NCBI GenBank assembly: GCA_003536545.1 | Contig: DPZW01000179.1 | Location: forward strand, 1 to 17,066 | Origin: Rhodospirillaceae bacterium | GTDB lineage: Bacteria > Pseudomonadota > Alphaproteobacteria > UBA11073 | Reading direction: 5' to 3' | Length of the DNA stretch: 17,066 nucleotides | Shown here: positions 7,838-14,762 of the stretch, one piece after another | Position numbering within the stretch: position 1 is the stretch's first letter | Layout: the number at the start of each line of letters is the position of its first letter | Notes under the pieces: generated by a model | Database searches by the model: none | Told to the model about the DNA's origin: nothing | The model's input: the letters and a program-made list of their open reading frames with translations, nothing else | Made by a program: the position numbers and the translations under genes

Positions 7838-9784
7838 ATGTCATCCGATAATCATTTAATTCACCCCAAATATCGTCCCGACATTGATGGCCTCCGGGCT
7901 GTTGCGGTGTTATTTGTCATTTGTTTTCACGCCTTTCCCGGATTCATGAAGGGTGGTTTTATTGGCGTCGATATTTTCTTTGTCATTTCCGGCTATCTGA
8001 TTTCAACCATTATTATCAACAGCCTGGATGCTGGCAGTTTCAGTTTTTCTGAATTTTACCAGCGTCGCATCCGGCGGATTTTTCCAGCATTAATTTTATT
8101 ATTGCTGGGTGTTTTTATCGCTGGCTGGTTTGTGCAATTCCCGGATGATTATGCCTTGCTCGGTAAAAACATCGCAGGCGGCGCGGGTTTTGTTTCTAAT
8201 TTGCTCTATATGACCGAAGACAGCTACTTTGGCGCGACTGCCATCATGCAGCCATTGCTGCATCTTTGGTCCCTGGGCGTTGAGGAGCAATTTTACCTGA
8301 TCTGGCCAGTCATTCTGTGGTTTGCCTATCGCCGGAAATGGAATCTTGTCATCGTCACCACCTCTATTGCCGCTGCATCTTTTGCCTACGGCATTTATGA
8401 AATTTATCATGATTATCAGGCGGCTTTTTATTCGCCGCTCGCACGTTTTTGGGAGTTGATGTGCGGCGCGTTATTGGCTGTCAACCGAAGCGAGATTCTG
8501 CCCACGCTGCGCAAAAAAACAGATGGTTATTTACGGCGCGTTTTTCGCCGCGATAATCCGGATGGCAAAACCCTTCGCAGCGCGCAGTCTATTTTGGGTG
8601 CCGTCATTATCATTGCGCTTGCTTTTGCGCTTAAGGGCGAAAAAGATTTTCCCGGCTGGTGGGCTGTGCTGCCCGTGCTCAGTGCGGTTTTAATTATTTC
8701 TGCGGGGCCTGATGCCTGGTTTAACCGGACAATTTTATCACGTCGCACCATGGTCTGGTTTGGCCTGATCAGCTATCCGCTTTATCTCTGGCACTGGTCG
8801 CTCTTGTCTTTTGCGCGGATTACCAGCACGGGCAAAACGCCAACAGAACTTCGCTGGGCGGCCATTTTGCTTTCTGTTTTATTGGCATGGCTCACTTACC
8901 GTTTTGTGGAAAAGCATTTGCGCTTTGGCCAGCATGGCAAAGAAAAGGCGATTGCGCTGTTTCTGATTATTGCCGCAATCGGCGGCGCGGGTTATTACAC
9001 TCACCACAACGGTGGCTGGCCACAACGCTATCCCAAAATCATTGCGGATATTATTCACCGTCCACGGGATTATAAAAACGACTACCGCCATGAAACCTGT
9101 TTTCTGAATCTGGTAAAACAGGATTATACCGCCTTCAAAAATTGTGAGGTTTTACCGGGCAAAAGTAACCAAACCGTTTTGTTATGGGGCGATTCCCATG
9201 CCGCGCATCTTTATCCCGGCTATAAATTATTTTACGGCGATACCGTGCGTTTCCTGCAGCGCAATGGCAGCGGTTGCCCGCCCTTACTGGATATGGATTT
9301 TAATGACTATCCCAATTGCCGCGCAATGAACGATGATGTGATGTCACTAGTGCAAAAAGAAAAACCGCAAAAAGTTATTCTGGCTGCGATCTGGGGCAAT
9401 TATGACTGGCGTAAATTAACGGATACCATTGCCCGTCTGCGCGCGCAGGGCGTGAAAGACATCGATATCATCGGGCCCGTGCCGGCCTGGCAAGAAACCC
9501 TGCCGATGCAATTATATGCGGTATATAAAGACACAGGCGATATCCCGCTGCGCATGAATATCGGCCTCAATACCGGCTTTATGCAGCTGGATGATCAGAT
9601 GGTGGTTTTTGCCAAAGAAAAACATGTGAATTACATTTCGCCGCGCCGGATTTTATGTAACGCCGATGGTTGTTTGACGCGGCTGGGCGATAATAATGAA
9701 AGTCTGATTGCCTGGGATTATGGCCATCTCACGCAAAAGGGCTCTGAATATCTCGTTAGCCGCTTCCCAAAACCTGCGCCATAA
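7838..9784 (+). CDS. Acyltransferase-3 / SGNH-domain membrane O-acyltransferase (OafA/YrhL type)
   Basis: Inner-membrane enzyme that probably moves an acyl (usually acetyl) group across the membrane and onto a surface glycan such as O-antigen. The 648-residue product has an N-terminal acyltransferase-3 domain of about ten membrane helices (to about residue 385). It opens with RPDIDGLRAVAVLFVICFHA, with the probable catalytic His31, and the hallmark GVDIFFVISGYL at 43-54. The C-terminal periplasmic SGNH hydrolase-like domain keeps its motifs: GDSHAAH at 451-457 with Ser453, Asn521 in WGNYDW, and Asp627/His630 in DYGHLT. Both domains look active. The gene lies between lptA and lptB, which are normally adjacent, and starts three bases after lptA without a clear ribosome-binding site, so it may rely on coupled translation. 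The acceptor sugar cannot be told from sequence. Confidence 0.93.
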   Translation: MSSDNHLIHPKYRPDIDGLRAVAVLFVICFHAFPGFMKGGFIGVDIFFVISGYLISTIIINSLDAGSFSFSEFYQRRIRRIFPALILLLLGVFIAGWFVQFPDDYALLGKNIAGGAGFVSNLLYMTEDSYFGATAIMQPLLHLWSLGVEEQFYLIWPVILWFAYRRKWNLVIVTTSIAAASFAYGIYEIYHDYQAAFYSPLARFWELMCGALLAVNRSEILPTLRKKTDGYLRRVFRRDNPDGKTLRSAQSILGAVIIIALAFALKGEKDFPGWWAVLPVLSAVLIISAGPDAWFNRTILSRRTMVWFGLISYPLYLWHWSLLSFARITSTGKTPTELRWAAILLSVLLAWLTYRFVEKHLRFGQHGKEKAIALFLIIAAIGGAGYYTHHNGGWPQRYPKIIADIIHRPRDYKNDYRHETCFLNLVKQDYTAFKNCEVLPGKSNQTVLLWGDSHAAHLYPGYKLFYGDTVRFLQRNGSGCPPLLDMDFNDYPNCRAMNDDVMSLVQKEKPQKVILAAIWGNYDWRKLTDTIARLRAQGVKDIDIIGPVPAWQETLPMQLYAVYKDTGDIPLRMNIGLNTGFMQLDDQMVVFAKEKHVNYISPRRILCNADGCLTRLGDNNESLIAWDYGHLTQKGSEYLVSRFPKPAP

Positions 9785-9845
9785 AGCGCATTAATCCGCG
9801 TGATTTTTTTTGCCTCTGGTGCGGTAATCCGCTATCTTGGCGGCC

Positions 9846-10601
9846 ATGTCGCTTCATGTGATCTCCGATAATCAGGGGCCCCAGGGATTGGTTGCCAATA
9901 ATCTGCGCAAATCCTATGGCGGACGCCCGGTCGTGCGCGATGTATCGCTGCAATTGGAACGCGGCGAAGCGGTTGGTTTGCTTGGCCCCAACGGCGCGGG
10001 CAAAACAACCTGTTTTTATTTGATCACCGGCCTGGTGAAATCGGACGGCGGCAGCATCCAGATGGATAACCGCGATGTGACTGAATTGCCGATGTATCGC
10101 CGCGCGCGTTTGGGCCTTGGCTACCTGCCGCAGGAAGCGAGTATTTTTCGCCAGCTGTCGGTTGCGGAAAATATCATGGCGGTTCTGGAGGTGGTGGAGC
10201 GCGATCAGGCCGTGCGTGATGCGCAACTTGAAGAACTGCTGGCTGAATTTAATCTCTCGCATTTACGGCATAGCAAAGCCCTTGCCTTATCCGGCGGTGA
10301 ACGCCGCCGGACGGAAATCGCACGCTGCCTGGCGGCGCGGCCGAATTTTATTTTGCTGGACGAACCGCTGGCGGGGATTGATCCCATTGCGGTCTCTGAC
10401 ATTCGCGAATTGATTATTCACCTGAAACGCCGCGACATCGGTGTTTTGATTACCGACCATAATGTGCGCGACATGCTGGGCATCGTTGACCGCGCCTATA
10501 TCATCCATGATGGCCACGTGTTAATGCACGGCACCCCCGATGAAATCGTGGGTAATTCCGAGGTCCGCCGTGTCTATCTGGGTGAACGGTTTAAGTGGTA
10601 A
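9846..10601 (+). CDS. lptB: LPS export ABC transporter ATP-binding protein LptB
   Basis: Cytoplasmic ATPase of the LptB2FG complex, powering LPS extraction from the inner membrane. The 251-residue product has all ABC motifs: Walker A GPNGAGKTT (47-55), Q-loop YLPQE (93-97), signature LSGGE (148-152), Walker B FILLDEP (168-174), and the switch His205 in TDHNVRDML. The GLGYLPQEASIFRQLSVAENI stretch is characteristic of LptB rather than other small ABC ATPases. I chose the ATG at 9846; an in-frame TTG at 9837 would add three residues, and neither has a strong ribosome-binding site. It follows the acyltransferase by 61 bases and is the last gene of the envelope operon. The lptF and lptG partners are not in the window. 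Confidence 0.95.
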   Translation: MSLHVISDNQGPQGLVANNLRKSYGGRPVVRDVSLQLERGEAVGLLGPNGAGKTTCFYLITGLVKSDGGSIQMDNRDVTELPMYRRARLGLGYLPQEASIFRQLSVAENIMAVLEVVERDQAVRDAQLEELLAEFNLSHLRHSKALALSGGERRRTEIARCLAARPNFILLDEPLAGIDPIAVSDIRELIIHLKRRDIGVLITDHNVRDMLGIVDRAYIIHDGHVLMHGTPDEIVGNSEVRRVYLGERFKW

Positions 10602-10608
10602 GGCTTTG

Positions 10609-10630
10609 CAAGTAAAAAATTGCTTGTTTT
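10609..10630 (+). terminator. Candidate rho-independent terminator after lptB
   Basis: An inverted repeat lies just after the lptB stop: CAAGTAA (10609-10615) pairs with TTGCTTG (10620-10626), seven pairs with one G-T wobble around an AAAA loop, followed by TTTT. The stem is A/T-rich and the T-run short, so it would be weak. Its place at the end of the co-directional block supports the call. Confidence 0.35.
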
Positions 10631-10680
10631 CGGGCTAAGGGTAAGTCTATTTTCCTGGAATACTTCAGGGGTCAGCTATT

Positions 10681-11373
10681 ATGACAATTACAATTCAGAG
10701 CGTTAGAGAACAGATGGCGGAAACGTCATCCCATTATGACAAAAAGTCTTCAGATGAGGAGGTCGTTGATGGGCTGTTAAACTGGGCCCGCCGTCAGAGG
10801 AATTTATCCCACGAATGGAAAGAAGAGCTTGGGCTAACCCTCCTATCCTGGGTTCCGGGCGCAAACGCCGCATTGTTGCAAGTGCTGCTCCACGGTGATG
10901 ACTGTATCCTATCGCAACATCTTTATCCTCTTTGCGTCGCGGCAGCCGGATCGCCAACTTGCAAAGCGCAACATATTTCCAACATTATCCGCATAGCAAA
11001 AAATGACAGTGCCTCGGTACCGGATCAATTAGAGATTATCCGCATTGCGACGACATCACCCCGTTGCACAAATGAAACGCTAGCCGAGTGTGCCCAGAAT
11101 ATTCAAGAATATAAGGGGCGAAACAGGGTGGCTATTGCGGAACTTATTATGAATGCGAACGCATCCGATGGCGAGGTAGCCATGAAGATTCTGGGGGCTC
11201 TGCCAGCAAAGGAAAATCACCTGATACCAGAAACAGAAATTGAAGGTATTGCAGCCGTATTGTCCAAATCACCGAAATTAAACGCGGAGCAAAGGGAAGC
11301 AGTTCGTGGACGTTTAAGAACACTGCCCAAACTTGAAACTCTATTTAGGGCACCGCGGCCAAACCCGCAGTAA
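10681..11373 (+). CDS. Hypothetical all-helical protein, no family recognised
   Basis: I do not recognise this 230-residue protein. It has no signal peptide or membrane helix, so it is probably cytoplasmic. The sequence reads as a run of amphipathic helices of about 15-20 residues separated by short polar turns (roughly 60-190), reminiscent of HEAT/ARM-type solenoids, and ends with a basic, proline-rich tail. The ATG has a good ribosome-binding site (AGGGG, about nine bases upstream). Codon use differs from the flanking genes: by my count six of fifteen arginines are AGA/AGG and five leucines are CTA, whereas I see none of these in lptB or dnaN. That suggests recent acquisition or low expression. 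It stands between the lptB terminator-like hairpin and dnaN with 79-89 base gaps on each side, so it may be transcribed alone. A weak promoter-like pair (TTGTTT at 10624, TCTATT at 10646) lies upstream. Confidence 0.7.
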   Translation: MTITIQSVREQMAETSSHYDKKSSDEEVVDGLLNWARRQRNLSHEWKEELGLTLLSWVPGANAALLQVLLHGDDCILSQHLYPLCVAAAGSPTCKAQHISNIIRIAKNDSASVPDQLEIIRIATTSPRCTNETLAECAQNIQEYKGRNRVAIAELIMNANASDGEVAMKILGALPAKENHLIPETEIEGIAAVLSKSPKLNAEQREAVRGRLRTLPKLETLFRAPRPNPQ

Positions 11374-11462
11374 GCGTAGGATTTGCCTAAGCCGCCCCTT
11401 GCATTCCGCGCCGTTTTCCGGCAAAAACATGGGGAATTCCTACCCTGCAGGGGCATAGACAT

Positions 11463-12581
11463 ATGAAACTCGTCATTGAGCGTAACGCATTAGCCAAAGT
11501 TCTCAGCCACGTGCAAAGCGTTGTGGAAAAACGGAACACCATCCCTATCTTGTCCAACTTGTTGCTGCAGGCAGATGGGCAGTCACTCTCCATTTCTGCA
11601 ACTGACATGGATATCCAGATTATCGAAAGCGTACCTGCAACGGTGAGCAAGGCCGGCGCGGCGACTGCGCCTGCCCATACGCTGTATGATATCGTGCGTA
11701 AATTGCCGGACGGCGCGAATGTTGAAATCGCGATGGCGTCGGGATCGCCCGTGCTCACGGTTTCTGCGGGCCGTTCAAATTTTAAACTGGGCTGTCTGCC
11801 CGTCTCTGACTTCCCGCAAATTGCGAGCAATGATTTTCAGCGCAGTTTTACCCTGGCCGCCAACGAACTGCGCAACCTGATCGACCGCGCACGGTTTGCG
11901 ATGTCGATGGAAGAAACACGTTATTACCTGAATGGAATGTATTTGCATGCGGCGCGCAGTGGTAATGTGGCCGTACTGCGCAGCGTTGCCACCGACGGCC
12001 ACCGTCTGGCGCGCGTGGATATGCCATTGCCGGAAGGCGCGGCAGAAATTCCTGGCGTGATTATCCCACGCAAGACGGTGACGGAGCTGCGCCGCCTGCT
12101 GGATGAAGACAGCAATCCGGTTGAGGTTTCTGTTTCGGATACCAAAATTCAATTCAAATTCGGTAATCTGCGCCTGACATCCAAATTGATCGACGGCAAA
12201 TATCCGGATTACGAAAAAGCGATTCCGCAATCGAATGATAATATTCTGGAAATCAATACACGTGCATTTTTAACCGCGGTAGACCGCGTCTCCACAGTGG
12301 CAAGCGACAAGACCCGCATCATCAAATGTGTGGTGGATGGCCAGACCATGGTGCTGTCAGCCTCCTCTGCGGAAAGCGGTTCAGCGGTGGAAGAAGTCGA
12401 GGTCCGTTATGACGGGCCACCTTTGGAGATCGGATTTAACGCCCGTTATTTGCAGGATATTACCGGCCAGATTGACGGTGATGCCTGCCAGCTGCGCGTC
12501 TCCGACGGCTCCCAGCCGGCGATCCTGCAGGATGCCTCGGATGCATCAGGCGTCTATGTCCTGATGCCGATGCGCGCATAA
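11463..12581 (+). CDS. dnaN: DNA polymerase III beta subunit (sliding clamp)
   Basis: Forms the ring-shaped dimer that tethers DNA polymerase III to DNA and recruits repair and replication partners. At 372 residues it is the normal length, with three similar domains (about 1-120, 128-250, 255-372). Typical stretches are MKLVIERNALAKVLSHVQ at the N-terminus, KRNTIPILSNLLL (23-35), RYYLNGMYLH in domain 2, ATDGHRLARV, the KLIDGKYPDYEKAIP loop, and the C-terminal YVLMPMRA that helps form the hydrophobic clamp-binding pocket. The ATG is preceded by AGGGG within a short CCCTGCAGGG palindrome (11443-11452). Upstream is an orphan gene, not dnaA. Codon use is ordinary for the window. An 18-base perfect palindrome covers the stop codon. 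Confidence 0.98.
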   Translation: MKLVIERNALAKVLSHVQSVVEKRNTIPILSNLLLQADGQSLSISATDMDIQIIESVPATVSKAGAATAPAHTLYDIVRKLPDGANVEIAMASGSPVLTVSAGRSNFKLGCLPVSDFPQIASNDFQRSFTLAANELRNLIDRARFAMSMEETRYYLNGMYLHAARSGNVAVLRSVATDGHRLARVDMPLPEGAAEIPGVIIPRKTVTELRRLLDEDSNPVEVSVSDTKIQFKFGNLRLTSKLIDGKYPDYEKAIPQSNDNILEINTRAFLTAVDRVSTVASDKTRIIKCVVDGQTMVLSASSAESGSAVEEVEVRYDGPPLEIGFNARYLQDITGQIDGDACQLRVSDGSQPAILQDASDASGVYVLMPMRA

Positions 12582-12595
12582 ATCTGCAGATTTAT
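12578..12595. repeat. 18-base perfect palindrome across the dnaN stop codon
   Basis: ATAAATCTGCAGATTTAT reads the same on both strands and contains the dnaN TAA. As RNA it could form a seven-pair stem with a TGCA loop, but no T-run follows, so it is not a standard terminator. It may be a protein-binding dyad, an mRNA-end stabiliser, or chance. Confidence 0.5.
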
Positions 12596-12670
12596 CAGAC
12601 GATAGTTGCCTAAACCAAAATCAGACTAAAATTGATTGCTTTCGCCCCTGTGATTGCGGCATGTTGGGTC

Positions 12671-13660
12671 ATGTTTGAATTTGATAGTCATAAGTTCCGT
12701 ATTCTTCGCTGGCAAAATGAAATGGATAGCGTGTCCCCGGTCCAGGAATTAACAGCGTGGCCAGATAATATCCGTGATTTCAAATTGCTGTTGCCAGGCG
12801 GCGCAATGCCGACTGAACCAACCATTTTAGCAGGCGACGCCCTGCGGCTGCATCAGTTTCTGGAATCCCGCACTGGCAGCGGCCTGTCGCCCGTTTTTCT
12901 GTCACCTGAAAACGATGCCAAGCGCATCAGTTACTGGCGCAGGTTGGGGTGGGATTGCTGGGGGCCGGGATCTGACGTGATCATGATCGCCGCAAAAGAT
13001 CTTGATGATTCTGTTTCTGTCGGTGTTGGCATGAATGCCGCACCACAGGATTACCGAAACCCCGCCTGGAATGATTTGTTTGAAAGCATGATTACGCATT
13101 ATGATATGTTAAACGGCACAGCATTTTTGCCCGCGATTTTAGCAGTCAGCGCGGGAACATCGCATGCTGAATTATTTTCACAGCAGCTTCAACGCATGAT
13201 GGTGAATGCCGATGAGCTGGATGATCCGCAGATTGCCAGTCATATCGGCAGAATTCCGGCCTGTTTTATCTGTCCCATAACCGTGCGCATGCATTGGCAG
13301 ATTGGAAACCCTTATGAAACAATGATGCCTTCGAATTTCCTGACATATTACGCGCCGTCTCTGCTGAAGATTGAAGGTTTTTATACGGACAGGCGCGACT
13401 GGCATGCACAGGCTTACCGCGAAAGATTTGAACATGATAACCCGGATTTGCTGATCTGTTCCGATCCCGACACGCCCCGTTCCATCATGCAATTGCCGCG
13501 CGTTAACCCTGCGTGCGATGCGCAGTATCGCAGGTCTGATCCCCATTATCACAGCCCGCATATCTTTCGCGAAGTGCTGCAGAGCCGCTGGCGACCCCAA
13601 CAATTAAGGGCCCTGCGACAGCTTGCCCCACCTGTAATCCCCGGTGGTCTTGATTTGTAA
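12671..13660 (+). CDS. Hypothetical protein between dnaN and recF, no family recognised
   Basis: I do not recognise this protein (329 residues from the ATG chosen here). The frame stays open upstream, with GTG at 12650 and TTG at 12632, which would give up to 342 residues and a short hydrophobic N-terminus. No start has a clear ribosome-binding site. From the ATG there is no signal peptide or membrane segment, so it is probably cytoplasmic. The sequence looks like a compact mixed alpha/beta protein rich in Trp, His, Met and Pro. Conspicuous stretches are YWRRLGWDCWGPG, an Ala/Ser-rich FLPAILAVSAGTSHAELF, IPACFICPITVRMHWQIG, and a His/Pro/Arg-rich C-terminal third (SDPHYHSPHIF). Codon use matches the neighbours, so it appears to be long resident. 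It begins 50-89 bases after dnaN and ends 19 bases before recF, suggesting cotranscription with recF. Confidence 0.75.
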   Translation: MFEFDSHKFRILRWQNEMDSVSPVQELTAWPDNIRDFKLLLPGGAMPTEPTILAGDALRLHQFLESRTGSGLSPVFLSPENDAKRISYWRRLGWDCWGPGSDVIMIAAKDLDDSVSVGVGMNAAPQDYRNPAWNDLFESMITHYDMLNGTAFLPAILAVSAGTSHAELFSQQLQRMMVNADELDDPQIASHIGRIPACFICPITVRMHWQIGNPYETMMPSNFLTYYAPSLLKIEGFYTDRRDWHAQAYRERFEHDNPDLLICSDPDTPRSIMQLPRVNPACDAQYRRSDPHYHSPHIFREVLQSRWRPQQLRALRQLAPPVIPGGLDL

Positions 13661-13679
13661 TTCAGACTAACTTGCAGGC

Positions 13680-14759
13680 GTGATTACTTCTATTTCTCTC
13701 ACGCATTTCCGCAACCACGCAAATCTGCGTTTGGAAACCGATGCGCCAATGGTGGCGATCATCGGCGCGAATGGTGCGGGCAAAACCAATGTGCTGGAAG
13801 CGATTTCTTTGTTCACGCCGGGGCGCGGCATGCGCTCAGCAGAAACTGCGGAACTGCAAATGCAAGGGGTGGAAAATGGCTGGGGCGCGCAGCTTGAAGT
13901 CAAATCAGCCGATGGCATAATCCAGCTTTCAACCGGACTTGCGCCGGGGCAGACGCGCCGCAGTGTTTTAATCAATGATGAGGCCGCAGCGCAAAGTGAT
14001 CTGCGTGATTATTTATCGCTGCTCTGGCTGACCCCGGAAGATGATTTTGTTCTGGCACGCGGCACCACAGCGCGGCGCAGCCTATTGGACAGGTTTATAA
14101 GCACACTTGATAGACAACACGCAGGTCGCCTGCAGCAATTGCAGAAATCATCCTCTGAACGTTTGCGCATTCTGCAAATGCCGCGCGCGGATCATGCATG
14201 GCTCACCGCGATTGAAAAAGAAATCTCTGAGCGCGGCACCGCGATTGCCGCCGCACGCCTGTCTTTCCTGGAACAGATCATGCCTTACCTGCAGAACGCG
14301 CCACAGGGTTTCCCGGCCATCACGGCAGCCATTGCGGGGGATGTCGAAATCGCTTTGCAAAGCGCGCCTGCCTTGCAGGTGGAGGAGGATTATTCCGCAA
14401 AATTGCGCGAGGCACGAGATGCGGATGCCATTCGCGGGCAAACCAGCTACGGCGTGCATCGCAGTGATTGGCGCATCACCTATATCCATAAAAATCAGCC
14501 CGCCGAAAGCTGCTCCACAGGCGAACAAAAAGCGATTTTATTTTCGCTCTTCCTGGCGACCGCACAATTGGTGGCGGCCCACGAAAACCGCCCACCTGTG
14601 CTGTTGCTGGACGAATGTTTGTCGCACCTGGATGAGGTGCGCGCCGCTGCATTGTTGGAGTGTTTTTCTAATCTGGGTGCACAAATTTTTCTGACAGGCG
14701 TAAACGACGCCGTTATGCAATCATTTAAAAAAATAGCCATCCATGCTTTAGGGTCTTAA
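13680..14759 (+). CDS. recF: DNA replication and repair protein RecF
   Basis: SMC-like ATPase that, with RecO and RecR, loads RecA at single-strand gaps and helps restart stalled forks. At 359 residues it is of normal length. Motifs: N-terminal ISLTHFRNHANLRL, Walker A GANGAGKTN (29-37), the RDYLSLLWLTPEDD region, the ABC signature STGEQKA (279-285), and Walker B VLLLDECLSHLDE (307-319). The GTG at 13680 is effectively forced as start, because the frame has a stop at 13668-13670 and no other start codon between. Upstream is the orphan rather than dnaN directly. Downstream, the gene overlaps the convergent PEP carboxylase-like gene by 12 bases, and gyrB, a common neighbour elsewhere, is absent. 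Confidence 0.96.
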   Translation: MITSISLTHFRNHANLRLETDAPMVAIIGANGAGKTNVLEAISLFTPGRGMRSAETAELQMQGVENGWGAQLEVKSADGIIQLSTGLAPGQTRRSVLINDEAAAQSDLRDYLSLLWLTPEDDFVLARGTTARRSLLDRFISTLDRQHAGRLQQLQKSSSERLRILQMPRADHAWLTAIEKEISERGTAIAAARLSFLEQIMPYLQNAPQGFPAITAAIAGDVEIALQSAPALQVEEDYSAKLREARDADAIRGQTSYGVHRSDWRITYIHKNQPAESCSTGEQKAILFSLFLATAQLVAAHENRPPVLLLDECLSHLDEVRAAALLECFSNLGAQIFLTGVNDAVMQSFKKIAIHALGS

Positions 14760-14762
14760 AGC
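14745..14762. other. Hairpin holding the stop codons of both convergent genes
   Basis: GCTTTA (14745-14750) can pair with TAAAGC (14757-14762) around a six-base loop. The left arm contains the minus-strand stop and the right arm the recF stop. No T-run follows on either strand, so a bidirectional terminator role is only possible, not shown. Confidence 0.3.

Noticed and set aside
9786..9811. Possible terminator between the acyltransferase and lptB: a run of eight T at 9804-9811 after a four-pair stem.
   Set aside because: The stem (AATC/GATT or GCGC/GCGT) is too short and weak, and lptB would be expected to be co-expressed with the upstream genes.
11443..11452. CCCTGCAGGG palindrome overlapping the dnaN ribosome-binding site.
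   Set aside because: Ten-base palindromes are expected many times per window, and a three-pair stem with a four-base loop would not hide the site.
11775..12230. A 151-codon antisense open frame within dnaN.
   Set aside because: It opposes a highly conserved gene, has no ribosome-binding site I can see and no recognisable protein features.
12632..12670. N-terminal hydrophobic extension of the dnaN-recF orphan from TTG, suggesting a secreted protein.
   Set aside because: The segment is only about 14 residues, lacks basic residues and a cleavage site, and the ATG at 12671 is an equally good start.
12621..13670. TCAGACTAA occurs just before the dnaN-recF orphan (12621-12629) and again just before recF (13662-13670).
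   Set aside because: Hundreds of 9-base repeat pairs are expected in 17 kb by chance; position alone is too weak to call a shared operator.
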